Positions 42,436-52,391 of a stretch of DNA of 64,000 nucleotides are shown here, one piece after another (positions within the stretch are counted from its first letter, which is position 1; every line of letters begins with the position of its first letter). The stretch covers positions 248,001 through 312,000 of the forward strand of contig CBDAPE010000016.1 of NCBI GenBank assembly GCA_965198325.1, in the 5' to 3' direction. The position numbers and the translations under genes were made by a program. This DNA comes from CBDAPE01 sp965198325 (lineage in GTDB: Bacteria; Pseudomonadota; Alphaproteobacteria; UBA828; JAPUJA01). The notes beneath the pieces are model-generated. The model was not told the origin of the DNA and ran no database searches. It saw only the letters and a list, made by a program, of their open reading frames with translations.

Positions 42436-44826
42436 ATGACAACCATCAAGGACGCCGAGATCGTCATTATCGGCGGCGGAATCATCGGCTGCTCGATTGC
42501 TTACTGGCTGACAAGAATGGGCAAGACCGACATTGCAATTCTCAAGAAAAGCGGCATCACCCACGGTTCGACCTGGCACGCGGCCGGCAGTGTTGGCCAG
42601 CTCCGCACTTCGGCCACTCTCTCGCGCATCGCGATGATGAGCGCCGAGCTTTATGGCTCGCTCGAGGCCGAGACCGGCCTCGATCCCGAATGGCGTCCCG
42701 TCGGCTGTTTGCGGATCGCCTCGTCCGAAGCGCGAATGCTCGAACTCAAGGCGCAGGTCACGGCGGCGCGCACCTTCGGGCTCGAAGTCGAGCTGGTCGG
42801 TCCCCAGGAGGCCAGGAGTCTTGCGCCCGTGATCGGCCTGGATGGCGTCGTCGGCGGCAGCTTCTGCCCGAGCGACGGCTACGTCGAGCCGTCGAGCGTC
42901 ACTCAGGCGATTGCCAAGGGAGCCCGCATGCGCGGCGCGGTAATCCATGAAGGGGTCCGCGTCATCGATTTGCCGGTCGCGAACGGTCGGATAACCGAGG
43001 CCGTCACCGATCAGGGCACCGTCCGGGCCGATCTCGTGATCAATGCCGCAGGCATCTGGGGTCGGGAGGTAGGTATGCTGGCGGGTGCGTCCGTGCCTGT
43101 CGCGGCCCTGGAAAACCAGTACATCATTACCGAGCCCATCGAGGGGATGCCGAAGGACATCCCCGCCATCCGCGACAACGACAACTGGCTCTACACCCGC
43201 CCCGAAGTTGGCGGCTTGCTGGTCGGCGCCGTCGATCCAGTCAACCCGCCGTTCGGCCGGGGTGGAATCCCGGCGGCCTTCGGCCGCGAGGTCCTCCCCG
43301 AGAATTGGGACCGCTGGTCTGGCTCCTTCGAGCCGATCGTCCGCCGCCTGCCGGTGATGAACGACGTCGGCATCAAGACCCTGGTCAACGGCCCGTTGCC
43401 CGCCTCGCTCGACGTCGAGCCGATCCTGGGCTATGCCTCCGGCCTGTCGAATTTTTTCCTCGCCTGCGGGGTCACCGCCGGCATCGGCCAGGGCGGCGGG
43501 CTTGGACGGGTGATCGCGGAATGGATCGTCGAAGGCCGGCCCGGCATGGATCTCTGGAAGTTCGATCGCCGCCGATTTGCCGACGTTCATCTTGCCGAGG
43601 ACTACGTCTACGACTCCGCACAGGACAATATGGGGCATCATTACGAAATCCATTATCCTGGCGAGGAGCGCGGCATCGATGTCGGAGCCCGAACCAGCCC
43701 CTTGCACGGTGCACTGGCCGCGCGCGGCGCAGTTTGGGGAACGTCGTTCGGCTGGACCCGACCCAACTGGTTCGCGCCCGCAGGGGTCGCGCCGGTCGAG
43801 GAGCCGTCCTTTGGCTGGCCCAACTGGTTCGACATCGTGGGCGACGAGCACCGTGCCACCCTGAAGGTCGGCGGCATCGCCGATCTCACCAGCCAGGGCA
43901 AATTCGACATCAGTGGTCCCGGCGCACTCGATGCGATGCAGCGCTTGGCCGCCGCCGATCTGGACCTCCCCGTTGGCCGCATGACGCGCAGCCCGTTCTG
44001 CAACGAAGCGGGCGGCATCGAGGCCGAACTCTTGGTCTCGCGTCTCGCCGCCGATCGCTTCTACATCGTTGGCAGCGCCTCGACCACGGCACGCGACTTC
44101 GACTGGCTGGCAAGTCGTGCCACGAGTTCGGACATCTCCGTCGATGACGTCTCGACCTGGTACGCCGCGCTCGCGCTGCTGGGTCCGGCGGCCGCGGACC
44201 TGCTGGCTCGGCTGACCGGTGTCGAGGCGCCCGGCGAGGCAATTCCGGCCGATGCCTGCTGGGAGATGGAAATCGGTTACGTGACCGTGCTCGCGCTACG
44301 TCACATCGGCCATGGGGTGCCGGCGGTCGAACTTCACTGCGCTCCCGAATCGGCCCGCTATCTATACGACCGGCTGCGGGGTGCCGGTGAAGACCTTGGC
44401 GTTATCAATGTGGGTCATCGGGCCCTCGAGTCCTTGCGGATCGAGGCGGGCGTGCCCCGCTGGGGTGCCGATATCAACACCGATGTAACGCCCTTCGACG
44501 TTGGCTTGGACGACCAGGTCGCCTTTGAAAAAGGCGACTTCATCGGCCAGGAGGCGTTGGCAATCCTTGCCAAGGCGGGAGCGGCCTGGCGACTTGCCGG
44601 GTTTACTTTGGATGAGAATGTGCCCGTCTTCGGCGGCGAGGCGGTGATTGCCGACGGTGCGGTGGCGGGCTCGGTTTCCAGCGCCACGTTCGGCCATGCC
44701 GTCGGCAAACCCGTGCTTCTCGGGTTCGTGCCGGCTGAGGTCGCAGGCCGCCGCGAGATCGCCTGGGAGATCGAGGCCTTTGCCGAGCGCTATCCCGCGC
44801 GGCTGGAGTCCGGGAAGGATCCATGA
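42436..44826 (+). CDS. FAD-dependent oxidoreductase fused to GcvT (dimethylglycine oxidase/dehydrogenase-like)
   Basis: A 796-residue two-domain enzyme. The N-terminal DAO-type FAD domain has IVIIGGGIIGCS at residues 9-20 and STWHAAG with His48, the residue that covalently holds FAD in dimethylglycine and sarcosine dehydrogenases. From about residue 430 a GcvT-like domain follows (N-terminal and, near the end, C-terminal folate parts) that would transfer the released methyl/methylene unit to tetrahydrofolate. Dimethylglycine or sarcosine-type substrates are expected, but the exact one is open. The stop overlaps the next FAD gene by 4 bp (ATGA). Confidence 0.86.
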   Translation: MTTIKDAEIVIIGGGIIGCSIAYWLTRMGKTDIAILKKSGITHGSTWHAAGSVGQLRTSATLSRIAMMSAELYGSLEAETGLDPEWRPVGCLRIASSEARMLELKAQVTAARTFGLEVELVGPQEARSLAPVIGLDGVVGGSFCPSDGYVEPSSVTQAIAKGARMRGAVIHEGVRVIDLPVANGRITEAVTDQGTVRADLVINAAGIWGREVGMLAGASVPVAALENQYIITEPIEGMPKDIPAIRDNDNWLYTRPEVGGLLVGAVDPVNPPFGRGGIPAAFGREVLPENWDRWSGSFEPIVRRLPVMNDVGIKTLVNGPLPASLDVEPILGYASGLSNFFLACGVTAGIGQGGGLGRVIAEWIVEGRPGMDLWKFDRRRFADVHLAEDYVYDSAQDNMGHHYEIHYPGEERGIDVGARTSPLHGALAARGAVWGTSFGWTRPNWFAPAGVAPVEEPSFGWPNWFDIVGDEHRATLKVGGIADLTSQGKFDISGPGALDAMQRLAAADLDLPVGRMTRSPFCNEAGGIEAELLVSRLAADRFYIVGSASTTARDFDWLASRATSSDISVDDVSTWYAALALLGPAAADLLARLTGVEAPGEAIPADACWEMEIGYVTVLALRHIGHGVPAVELHCAPESARYLYDRLRGAGEDLGVINVGHRALESLRIEAGVPRWGADINTDVTPFDVGLDDQVAFEKGDFIGQEALAILAKAGAAWRLAGFTLDENVPVFGGEAVIADGAVAGSVSSATFGHAVGKPVLLGFVPAEVAGRREIAWEIEAFAERYPARLESGKDP

Positions 44827-46229
44827 CCGAACATCGCAGCTTCTGGCTCCAGGAGGCGCTGTCGGGCGAGGCTGAAGCGGGCGGCGTGCCTGAGGCCCCG
44901 CCGCTTGAGGGCGACGCGCGGGCCGACGTTGCCGTTGTCGGCGGCGGCTACTGCGGATTATGGACGGCGATCGAGCTCAAGACCGCCGAGCCGTCGCTCG
45001 ATGTCGTCCTGATCGAATCCGATATTTGTGGCGCCGGCGCAAGCGGGCGGAACGCCGGCTATCTGGTCGATCTCCGGGTCAAGCTGCCCCTGCTCCAGGC
45101 GATGTGCGGGACGGAGGATGGCCTGCGTATCGCCAAGGCCTCCGTCGAAGCCGCGCTCGAGATCGAGGCGATCTGCCGGAAGGCCGGGATCGACGCGGAT
45201 TTCCGCCGCCAGGGCTATCTCTGGGGCGCCAGTTGCGAGGCCCACGGCGCCTCGTGGCAGGGCGTGATCGACGCACTCCTACCCTATCAGATCAACCCGT
45301 TCGAAGTCTGGGATCGGGACGCGATTCGAAACGGGAGCTGTTTCTCGTCGCTCATCGGCGGCGCCTACGATCCGACAATGACGGTCGTCCAGCCCGCCAA
45401 GCTCGTTCGCGGCCTGCGCGGTCTCGCGATCGAACGCGGCGTGCGGATCTACGAAAAAACCCCGCTCCGCCGGCTCGAGCGCAAGCGCCCGCCGGTGATC
45501 CATACCCCCCGGGGTAAGCTCACGGCGGAGCGGGCCGTGCTCGCCATGAACGCCTGGTCGCTCGCGATCCCGGAGCTGCGTTCCGCCGTCGTCATCGTCG
45601 GCGCGGATATGGGCGCGACCGCCCCGATGCCCGAGCGGCTCGCCGAGCTGGGCTGGACCGACGGGCCCGCGGCTGTCGATTCCCGCACCATGTCGGATTT
45701 CTACCGCACGACGGCCGACGGACGTATTGCACTCGGCAAGGGCGGCGGCTCGCTCAATTTCGGCTACCGCGTCCGGCCGTTCTTCAGCGAACCCTCGCGC
45801 CGTCCGCACGAGCTGTCCCGGATCATGGGCGAGATCAATCCGGCGCTGGTCGGTACCGAGTTCGTCACGACCTGGTCGGGCCCGATCGATCGTACGCGCT
45901 CGGGCATGCCGCTGTTCGGCTGGCTCGACACCTGCCCGGACGTCTTTTACGGCTACGGCTTCTCGGGCAACGGCATCGTGCCCTGTCGCTTGGGCGGCAA
46001 AATTTTGAATTCCCTGGTCCGCGATCTCGACGACGAATGGGCGAATTGCGGCCTGGTCCGGCCCGTCGAGGCGAGCTTTCCGTCCGAGCCGATCCGCTAT
46101 ATTGGCGGCGCGATTGTCCATGATGCGGTTGCGCGCAAGGATGCGCTCGAACTGCGGGGCAAGAGTGCGGGCCCGCTCACCCGCAAGTTGGCAGCCCTAG
46201 CGCCGGCCAGTTTCAAGCCGACCGACTAG
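44823..46229 (+). CDS. DAO-type FAD-dependent amine/amino-acid oxidoreductase (copy 1)
   Basis: A 468-residue flavoprotein: VAVVGGGYCGLWTAIEL near the N-terminus and GAGASGRNAGYLVDL, the motif of the DadA/sarcosine oxidase-like DAO family. The C-terminal FSGNGIVPCRLGGK segment completes the FAD site. Relatives oxidise D-amino acids, sarcosine or gamma-glutamylputrescine. Its start overlaps the preceding fusion gene by 4 bp, indicating one transcript. It converges with the aminotransferase gene (11 bp apart). Confidence 0.85.
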   Translation: MTEHRSFWLQEALSGEAEAGGVPEAPPLEGDARADVAVVGGGYCGLWTAIELKTAEPSLDVVLIESDICGAGASGRNAGYLVDLRVKLPLLQAMCGTEDGLRIAKASVEAALEIEAICRKAGIDADFRRQGYLWGASCEAHGASWQGVIDALLPYQINPFEVWDRDAIRNGSCFSSLIGGAYDPTMTVVQPAKLVRGLRGLAIERGVRIYEKTPLRRLERKRPPVIHTPRGKLTAERAVLAMNAWSLAIPELRSAVVIVGADMGATAPMPERLAELGWTDGPAAVDSRTMSDFYRTTADGRIALGKGGGSLNFGYRVRPFFSEPSRRPHELSRIMGEINPALVGTEFVTTWSGPIDRTRSGMPLFGWLDTCPDVFYGYGFSGNGIVPCRLGGKILNSLVRDLDDEWANCGLVRPVEASFPSEPIRYIGGAIVHDAVARKDALELRGKSAGPLTRKLAALAPASFKPTD

Positions 46230-46240
46230 CGCCCCATCGA

Positions 46241-47170
46241 CTAAGCGACTTCGGCGGTCTCGATCAGGTCGGTCACAGGGGTGCCCAGCCAGCCCGCCTC
46301 GCGCTTTTCCCAATAGCGTTTGCGCACGCTCGACGAAATCGGTCCCGGCGCCCCATTCGATAACGTCCGCTCGTCGATCCGGACCACCGGCATGATGCCG
46401 CCGGCGGTCGAGCAGATGAAAGCCTCGTCGGCGTCCAGCAGGGCCTCGGGCGGATAATCGCCGCTCTCCACCGGGATGCCCGCTTCGTTCGCAAGATCGA
46501 AGACTGCCATGCGCGTAATCCCTTCGAGCACGTTGCGCCCCGGTGTTCGAAGCGTGCCGTCCTTGACCCAAAACATGTTGAAGCCCGGCCCTTCCGCTAG
46601 GTGGCCCTCGAGCGTACACAGCATCGCGTTGTGCGCGTCCGCGTCGATCGCCTCGAAGCGCGCCCGGTTCAGATCGCCCCAATGAAAATTCTTGAACCGC
46701 GCGTCAACGCACTCGTCCGGAATCCGTGGGGTCTTGGCGATGATGAAGGTCATGCCCGTCTCCTGAAGTTCATATGGCATGATCCAGACATAGGGGATTG
46801 CATAGGCGACGAAGGTCACGTCCGTATCCCGCAGGTCGGCCAGAACGCCGCCGATCCACGAGCGGTAATGCCCGCGGGTCAACAGAAGCTCAACGTAGGA
46901 GGCCTCGTCGACCCCGCCGCGATGAACGCATTCCGCGAGGATGCGCTTGATTTCGTCTGCCGAGTAGGGACAGGCGAGCCGTACGCCGTCGCACGAGCGC
47001 AGGAACCGGTCCACATGGTCGTCGAGGCGGAAGAATCGCCCCTTCCAGGTCGAGGTCACGTCGTAGACCACGTCGCTCTTCGTAAAGCCGTTGTCGAGCA
47101 CCGATATCTTCGCCTCAGACGGCTTCATGTAATCGCCGTCGACGAAGGCCATGCCTCGATCGTCCATCAT
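46241..47170 (-). CDS. Class-IV PLP-dependent aminotransferase (branched-chain/D-amino acid type)
   Basis: A 309-residue fold-type IV aminotransferase. The PLP lysine is Lys160 in ARFKNFHWGDLNRA; GISVLDNGF-like (ISVLDNGFTKSDVVYDV) and GITRMAVFDLA are family blocks, and EGPGFNMFWVKDG is the cofactor phosphate region. Members include branched-chain aminotransferases, D-alanine aminotransferases and (R)-amine transaminases; specificity is not fixed by sequence. ATG 47170 has GGGAGG upstream. Isolated on the minus strand between two FAD oxidase genes, divergent from the second by 102 bp. Confidence 0.83.
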   Translation of the reverse strand: MMDDRGMAFVDGDYMKPSEAKISVLDNGFTKSDVVYDVTSTWKGRFFRLDDHVDRFLRSCDGVRLACPYSADEIKRILAECVHRGGVDEASYVELLLTRGHYRSWIGGVLADLRDTDVTFVAYAIPYVWIMPYELQETGMTFIIAKTPRIPDECVDARFKNFHWGDLNRARFEAIDADAHNAMLCTLEGHLAEGPGFNMFWVKDGTLRTPGRNVLEGITRMAVFDLANEAGIPVESGDYPPEALLDADEAFICSTAGGIMPVVRIDERTLSNGAPGPISSSVRKRYWEKREAGWLGTPVTDLIETAEVA

Positions 47171-47272
47171 TGCCTCCCAGTCGAATTCGCGCCCCGCCAA
47201 CATTAGACTATCGCTCGCGGCGGCGCACGCTAGACTTGACGCCACGCGGCTATCGTCGAAGGGAGATTGAGG

Positions 47273-48682
47273 TTGCGAAGCTTCTGGCTCGAGCAGGCCC
47301 TGGCCGGTGACGAATCCCCCGCTCCGGCGCTGGACAGCGAGGTCAACGCCGACGTTGCTATCGTCGGCGGTGGTTACGCGGGGATGTGGAGTGCGCTCCG
47401 TCTCAAGGAGGCGGATCCAAACCTCGATGTCGTGCTGCTCGAGGCCCACATCTGCGGTGCCGGCGCGAGCGGGCGGAACGGCGGCCTGGCGGTCGATCTC
47501 TGGCCAAAGTTCCCGACCATCGAAGTGCTGTGCGGGACCGACGAGGCGCTCCGCCTGTGCCGTGCCTCCTCGGCTGCGGTCGGTGAGATCGAGGCTTTTA
47601 CCAAGACCCACGGCTTTGACGCGGATTTCCAGTATTCCGGTTTTCTCTGGGGCACGACCTGCGAGGCTCAGGCAGGATCGTGGGATCCCTACATCGAGAG
47701 CCTGCAGGCCCACCAGGTCCGGCCGGTCGAAACTTTGGATGGGCCGGAGATCACCGCGCGCTGGGGTCTGCAAGGGCAGGTCGCCGCCGTGTTCGACCCG
47801 TCCCTGGCTTCGCTCCAGCCCGCGAAGCTTGCCCGTGGCTTGCGCGGCGTGGTGCTGGAGAAAGGTGTGCGCATCTTCGAGCGCTCACCCATGACCAAAC
47901 TTCACCGCTCCAGCCCGTCCCGCGTCGAGACCGCGAGGGGGTCCGTGACCGCGGGCAAGGTCGTCCTCGCCATCAATGCCTGGTCGCTCGCCGTTCCCGA
48001 ACTTGCGCCCGCGATCGTCGTCATCGGCGCGGAGATGGCAGTGACCGATCCCGTGCCCGATCAATTGTCCGCGATGGGCTGGCGGGACGGGCCCACGGTC
48101 TCGGACTCCCGGGCGTTCGTTGGTTTCTACCGCACCACCGCCGACGGGCGCGCCGCCTATGGTCGGGCAGGCGTCGGCCTCGCTTTCGGCTCGCGCATCG
48201 GCCGGCAATATGAAGGGCCGTCGCCGCGCCTGCCCATGCTCCGGCGGATCATGGCGGAAGGGTCAAGTGAACTCGCGGCGCTGCCGGTTGCGACGAGCTG
48301 GCGCGGCCCCGTCGACCGCACCAAGGATGGCTTGCCGTTTTTTGGCCGGTTGCCGGGTTGCCCCGACATCATCTATGCCTACGGGTTCTCGGGCAATGGT
48401 ATCGTGCCCTGCTATCTCGGCGGTCACATCGTCGCCTCCCTCGTGCTGGGGCGCGACGACCACTGGGCCCGGAGCGGCCTGGTCCGTCTCGTCCGGCGCA
48501 GCTGGCCGCCCGAACCGATCCGCTACCTCGGCGGCAACCTCGTGCTTGCGGCGCTCGACCGGATGGACCGGCTCCAGCACCAAGGGCGCGCCGTCGATCC
48601 CCTGACCAAGGCGCTTGTCCGCTTCGTGCCCGAAGGCTTCAAGGCCAAGGCGTCGCCGGTTCCTCGAACACAAGGAGACTGA
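47273..48682 (+). CDS. DAO-type FAD-dependent amine/amino-acid oxidoreductase (copy 2)
   Basis: A 469-residue paralogue of the enzyme at 44823-46229, with VAIVGGGYAGMWSALRL and GAGASGRNGGLAVDL and the same C-terminal FSGNGIVPCYLGGH. The start is TTG at 47273, chosen because GGGAG lies 7 bp before it; a TTG at 47267 is too close to that site. An SDR gene follows 2 bp after its stop. Together they may handle related substrates of the same amine pathway. Confidence 0.84.
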   Translation: MRSFWLEQALAGDESPAPALDSEVNADVAIVGGGYAGMWSALRLKEADPNLDVVLLEAHICGAGASGRNGGLAVDLWPKFPTIEVLCGTDEALRLCRASSAAVGEIEAFTKTHGFDADFQYSGFLWGTTCEAQAGSWDPYIESLQAHQVRPVETLDGPEITARWGLQGQVAAVFDPSLASLQPAKLARGLRGVVLEKGVRIFERSPMTKLHRSSPSRVETARGSVTAGKVVLAINAWSLAVPELAPAIVVIGAEMAVTDPVPDQLSAMGWRDGPTVSDSRAFVGFYRTTADGRAAYGRAGVGLAFGSRIGRQYEGPSPRLPMLRRIMAEGSSELAALPVATSWRGPVDRTKDGLPFFGRLPGCPDIIYAYGFSGNGIVPCYLGGHIVASLVLGRDDHWARSGLVRLVRRSWPPEPIRYLGGNLVLAALDRMDRLQHQGRAVDPLTKALVRFVPEGFKAKASPVPRTQGD

Positions 48683-48684
48683 AG

Positions 48685-49434
48685 ATGAGCGGAACCATGA
48701 TCGTTATCGGCGCGAGCCGCGGCATCGGCGCCGCCATCGCCCGTCTCGCCGGCGCACGCGGCTATTCCGTTTGCGTCAATTACAGTGGCTCGAAGGCGAA
48801 GGCCGAAGCCGTCGTCGCCGATATCGAGGCGGCGGGCGGGCGGGTCATCGCCGTGCAGGGCGACGCCGGCGACGAGGCCGATGTCGTGCGCCTGTTCGAG
48901 GCCACCGACAAGGCCTTTGGGCCGCCCACGGCACTGATCTGCAACGCCGCCATCGATCACTACACGCTCACCGCCGACGTCGAGGCGACGGATGTCGAGC
49001 GGGTCTTCCGGGTCAACGTCGTGGGCCAATTCGTCGCCGCACGCGAAGCGATCCGGCGCATGTCCACAAAGCAGGGCGGGGCGGGTGGCTCGATCGTCAA
49101 CATCGCTTCCATTTCGCCGCGCCTGGGCGGCCTTCCGGGCGACATCATCTACACCGCGACCAAGGGCGCGGTGCAAGCCTTCAGCCACGCTCTCGCCAAA
49201 GAACTCGGGCCCGAGGGCATCCGCGTCAACAGCGTTTCACCGGGCCTCGTGCTGACCGACATTTTCAACGAATATCCCGGCGGCCAAGAGGGCGCGAAAG
49301 CAGCAGCCGAGGAGGGCAACCCCCTGGGCCGGATCGGCCAGCCGGAGGATATCGCAAACCTGGTCCTGTGGCTCTGCTCCGACGAAGCGTCCTACGTCTC
49401 GGGCGCGGATTACGAAAGCACCGGCGGGCTCTAG
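48685..49434 (+). CDS. Short-chain dehydrogenase/reductase (SDR)
   Basis: A 249-residue classical SDR: IGASRGIGAA, NAAI in place of NNAG, catalytic Ser in VNIASIS and YxxxK as YTATK. AAGGAG precedes ATG 48685. The C-terminus (YVSGADYESTGGL) is a little unusual in having ESTGG instead of VDGG. It starts 2 bp after the FAD oxidase copy 2 and converges with the M24 gene (13 bp apart). Confidence 0.87.
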   Translation: MSGTMIVIGASRGIGAAIARLAGARGYSVCVNYSGSKAKAEAVVADIEAAGGRVIAVQGDAGDEADVVRLFEATDKAFGPPTALICNAAIDHYTLTADVEATDVERVFRVNVVGQFVAAREAIRRMSTKQGGAGGSIVNIASISPRLGGLPGDIIYTATKGAVQAFSHALAKELGPEGIRVNSVSPGLVLTDIFNEYPGGQEGAKAAAEEGNPLGRIGQPEDIANLVLWLCSDEASYVSGADYESTGGL

Positions 49435-49447
49435 GCTGCGGCGGATG

Positions 49448-50695
49448 CTAATCGACGACGCAGAGGTCCTGCGGCGTGCGGTGGGCGTATTCCGCCTTGC
49501 CGTCATCGAAGATCAGGGTGTCGATCAGCAAGGTCATGCCGGCACCGCACGGCAGGTAGAAGTCGCTCTCGTAGTTCACCACCATGCCGTCCTCGAATTT
49601 TTTCGCGCCGTTGTCGACCTCCACGTCGTAGGAGAACGGGCCGACCCAGTCCGGTGGCATGGCGCAGCCGAGGTCGTAGCCGCCGGTCCACCACTGCTCG
49701 CCCCAGATGCCGGCCTTCTTGTAATAGGCCTTGAGCGCGTTGCACGCGGATTGCACCCGCTGGCCGGGGTTCGCCGCATTGACCAGGACATCGAACGCAC
49801 CCGCCGCCTTCTCGATGGTCTTGGCGACGTCCTTGTGGGGTGCGCCGATCGAATAGCTGCGCGCGCAGTCCGAATGGTACCGGTTATAGACCGCGCAGAC
49901 GTCCACATTGACGATATCGCCCGCGCACAGCACCCGGCGCGACGGCATGGAGTGGGGCACGGCTGTCTTCGGTCCGGCATCGACCGGCAGGGTGATCGCC
50001 GGGTTCTCGCCGCCCGCCTCAGCCATCGCCTGCATCACCGCGCCCCAGACGTCGAGCTCGGTGGCGCCTGCGAAGATCGCGTCACGCGCGGCCTCCTGGC
50101 CAATGTCGGAAATCCGCGACGCGGTGCGTGTGAAGGCCAATTCCTGGGGTGACTTGATGTGGCGCACGCCGTTCACGATGGCGCTTGCATCGAGCGTCTT
50201 CTTTACACCCGCTTTCTGCATCTTCGCCTGGAACTCTTCGCTCACGCCCCTGGGCGGGCGATAGGCGTACATTTCGAGGCCCAGCGTGCCCTTCGCCCAG
50301 CCCGCCGCCTTGAGTTCATTGACGACGAAATCCATCAGGCTCATGTCGTGGCGATCCTGGATTCGCAGGTCACAATCGGTCGCGGTGTAGCGGCACAGGT
50401 TCTGCTCGGCGTCGCTCTCGAAGAACATCAGGTCGTCGGCGCCGGCGCGGATCGCACAGCCGCTGATCGGCACCCAGTGCTCGAGCACCTGGGCCTGATA
50501 CCATAGCGCCTGATAGCCCGTGAGGTAGAACAGGTTGTCGGGGCTGGCGACGTAGAGCAGGTCGATTTTCGCCTTTGCCATGGCCGCCTTCACCCGTGCC
50601 AGCCGCGCCTTGAATTCCGAACTGGAAAACGGCAGGCCCGATTCCGGAGAAAGCATCTCGAGCGTGATTCGACGGTTGCTGCGTCGCTTTGCCAT
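49448..50695 (-). CDS. M24-fold (creatinase/aminopeptidase P-like) hydrolase with substituted metal ligands
   Basis: A 415-residue pita-bread-fold protein: N-terminal creatinase domain, then the M24 domain. Of the five usual metal ligands, Asp265 and Asp276 (NVDVCAVYNRYHSDCAR) and Glu376 (VNYESDFY) are present, but the His is replaced (GGYDLGCAMPPDW, Tyr340-Asp341) and the last Glu by Ile391 (LIDT). The catalytic-side His248 is kept (VPHSMPSRR). The GYxxG..PPDW pattern is like ectoine hydrolase DoeA. It is more likely a non-peptidase amidohydrolase than a proline peptidase. GGGAGA precedes ATG 50695. Last gene of the operon with hyuB and hyuA. Confidence 0.78.
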   Translation of the reverse strand: MAKRRSNRRITLEMLSPESGLPFSSSEFKARLARVKAAMAKAKIDLLYVASPDNLFYLTGYQALWYQAQVLEHWVPISGCAIRAGADDLMFFESDAEQNLCRYTATDCDLRIQDRHDMSLMDFVVNELKAAGWAKGTLGLEMYAYRPPRGVSEEFQAKMQKAGVKKTLDASAIVNGVRHIKSPQELAFTRTASRISDIGQEAARDAIFAGATELDVWGAVMQAMAEAGGENPAITLPVDAGPKTAVPHSMPSRRVLCAGDIVNVDVCAVYNRYHSDCARSYSIGAPHKDVAKTIEKAAGAFDVLVNAANPGQRVQSACNALKAYYKKAGIWGEQWWTGGYDLGCAMPPDWVGPFSYDVEVDNGAKKFEDGMVVNYESDFYLPCGAGMTLLIDTLIFDDGKAEYAHRTPQDLCVVD

Positions 50696-50720
50696 AGGTC
50701 TCTCCCTTGCTCGCCCGGCG

Positions 50721-52391
50721 CTACTCGGCGGCGTCGCGGCCGGTTTCCAGATAGCCTTCGGCAACGTCGCGCGCGTCCGCGTCCGCGGCCCGCTCGCCGG
50801 CTGCGCCGTAGCCGCCGCCGCCGCCGGTCTCGAGAATCAGAATGTCGTCCTTTTGCAACGTCAGACTCGCTTTCGGGCCGACCTCGATGATCTCCTCACC
50901 GCGCAGCACCCGGGTCCGCCCCGTCGCGCCCGGCTCGCCGCCGAACAACGGCCAAGGAGCCAGCTTGAAGCGGTCGGAATAGCTCGCCAGCGTGACGCCG
51001 TCTTCGAGGATGCGGTAGGCGCGCCGAATTCCAAGTCCGCCCCGCTGCCGGCCCCCGCCCGCCGATCCCTCGCGCAGCGCATAGTCGGTTACCTGGAAGA
51101 AGCCGTAATCCATGTCCAGAGTCTCGATCGGGATGTTCGAACAGTTCGACAGCGGGCTGTCCACGCCGTCAGCGCCGTCGGCCCGGGCCGAGGCGCCGTA
51201 GCCGCCGCCGAAGATCTCGAGATAGATGCGATACCCGTCCCGGCCCAGATGAGACAGGCAGACCGATTCAGTCGTATCGAAGCCCCCCGCGATGACCGTC
51301 TCGGGCAGGGCCTGTGCCATCGCCCGCATGGTCGCGCCGAAGGCCCGGTAGGCGCTCGTCATGCGCGCACGCACGGGCGCGGGCGGGCGCGGGTTGAGCA
51401 GGCTGCCATAGGGTGCGCTGATGGTGAACGGGCGCTTGGCACCTTCATTGAACGGAATATCCGGGCTCGAGAGCACCGATTTCACGCAGGACAGCACCGC
51501 CGAGCAGGTCGAGGAAAACGGGCAGTTGAGATTGAGTGCCGCCTGATCACAGGTGCCCGTGAAATTGATCGAAACGGAGTCGCCCGCAATCGTCACCGTC
51601 GATTTGATCACCAGCGGCTCGTCGGTGATCCCATCGTCGTCGATCGCGTCCTCGCCGTGATAGACCCCGTCGGGCGCCTCGCAGATCGCCGCACGCATGC
51701 GCCGCTCCGAGTAGTCGAGCAGCTCGGCCATCGAAGCTTCGACGCTCTCGACGCCGTATTTCCGGTAGAGCTCGATCAGCCGCGCGCCGCCAATCTCGTT
51801 GGCGGCGAATTGGGCGTTGAAATCGCCGATCGTCTGGTCGGGTACTCGGATGTTCGCGCGCACCAGCCGCTCGAAGGGGCCACCGTTCCAGTCGTGCTCC
51901 ATGTTGTACTTGCTGGGCGGAAACAGCAGACCCTCCTGGTAATAGTCGGTCGCTTCCATGTTCAACCCCGGCGCGCCGCCGCCGAGATCGAGATGGTGTG
52001 CCACCGTCGCGCCGAAGCCCACGACTTCGCCCTCGAAGAAGACCGGCGAGTAAAGGAACACGTCGGGCAGGTGCTGGCCGCCCTCGAACGGGTCGTTATT
52101 GATGTAGAAATCGCCGGGCTCGAGGTCTTCGACCGGAAAGCGCCGGGCGCAGGCCATGAAGGTCTCGCCCATCGAAGCCAGTTGCATCGGGATGAGCTCG
52201 GCTTGGGCCACCACGTTGCCGGAGCGGTCGAGCAGTCCCGCCGAACAGTCGCTGGCCTCGCGTACGATCGGCGAATAGGCTGAGCGCACCAGTTTGGCGC
52301 CCATTTCGCGCGCGGCCGCCGCCAGTGCCTGGCTGATTACGGCATAATCGACAGGATCGAGAGCCATGGCCGGGTTCTCCTTCTCGGTCAT
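50721..52391 (-). CDS. hyuB: Hydantoinase B / 5-oxoprolinase-type subunit
   Basis: A 556-residue HyuB-family subunit: VISQALAAAAREMG at the N-terminus, GDFYINNDPFEGGQHLPDV and the Gly-rich C-terminus (ILILETGGGGGYG). With HyuA it forms an ATP-dependent enzyme that opens cyclic amides such as N-methylhydantoin or 5-oxoproline, or acts as an acetone-type carboxylase in other subgroups. The 4-bp overlap with hyuA (52388-52391) indicates coupled translation. Substrate not determinable from sequence. Confidence 0.87.
   Translation of the reverse strand: MTEKENPAMALDPVDYAVISQALAAAAREMGAKLVRSAYSPIVREASDCSAGLLDRSGNVVAQAELIPMQLASMGETFMACARRFPVEDLEPGDFYINNDPFEGGQHLPDVFLYSPVFFEGEVVGFGATVAHHLDLGGGAPGLNMEATDYYQEGLLFPPSKYNMEHDWNGGPFERLVRANIRVPDQTIGDFNAQFAANEIGGARLIELYRKYGVESVEASMAELLDYSERRMRAAICEAPDGVYHGEDAIDDDGITDEPLVIKSTVTIAGDSVSINFTGTCDQAALNLNCPFSSTCSAVLSCVKSVLSSPDIPFNEGAKRPFTISAPYGSLLNPRPPAPVRARMTSAYRAFGATMRAMAQALPETVIAGGFDTTESVCLSHLGRDGYRIYLEIFGGGYGASARADGADGVDSPLSNCSNIPIETLDMDYGFFQVTDYALREGSAGGGRQRGGLGIRRAYRILEDGVTLASYSDRFKLAPWPLFGGEPGATGRTRVLRGEEIIEVGPKASLTLQKDDILILETGGGGGYGAAGERAADADARDVAEGYLETGRDAAE

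Noticed and set aside
42280..43851. Antisense frame of about 520 codons over the FAD/GcvT fusion gene
   Set aside because: Shadow of a strongly conserved gene; no start context and no recognisable family.
49448..50695. Calling the M24 protein a creatinase
   Set aside because: The creatinase Glu that precedes the conserved Arg is Ala here, and two metal-type Asp are retained, so it is not a standard creatinase.
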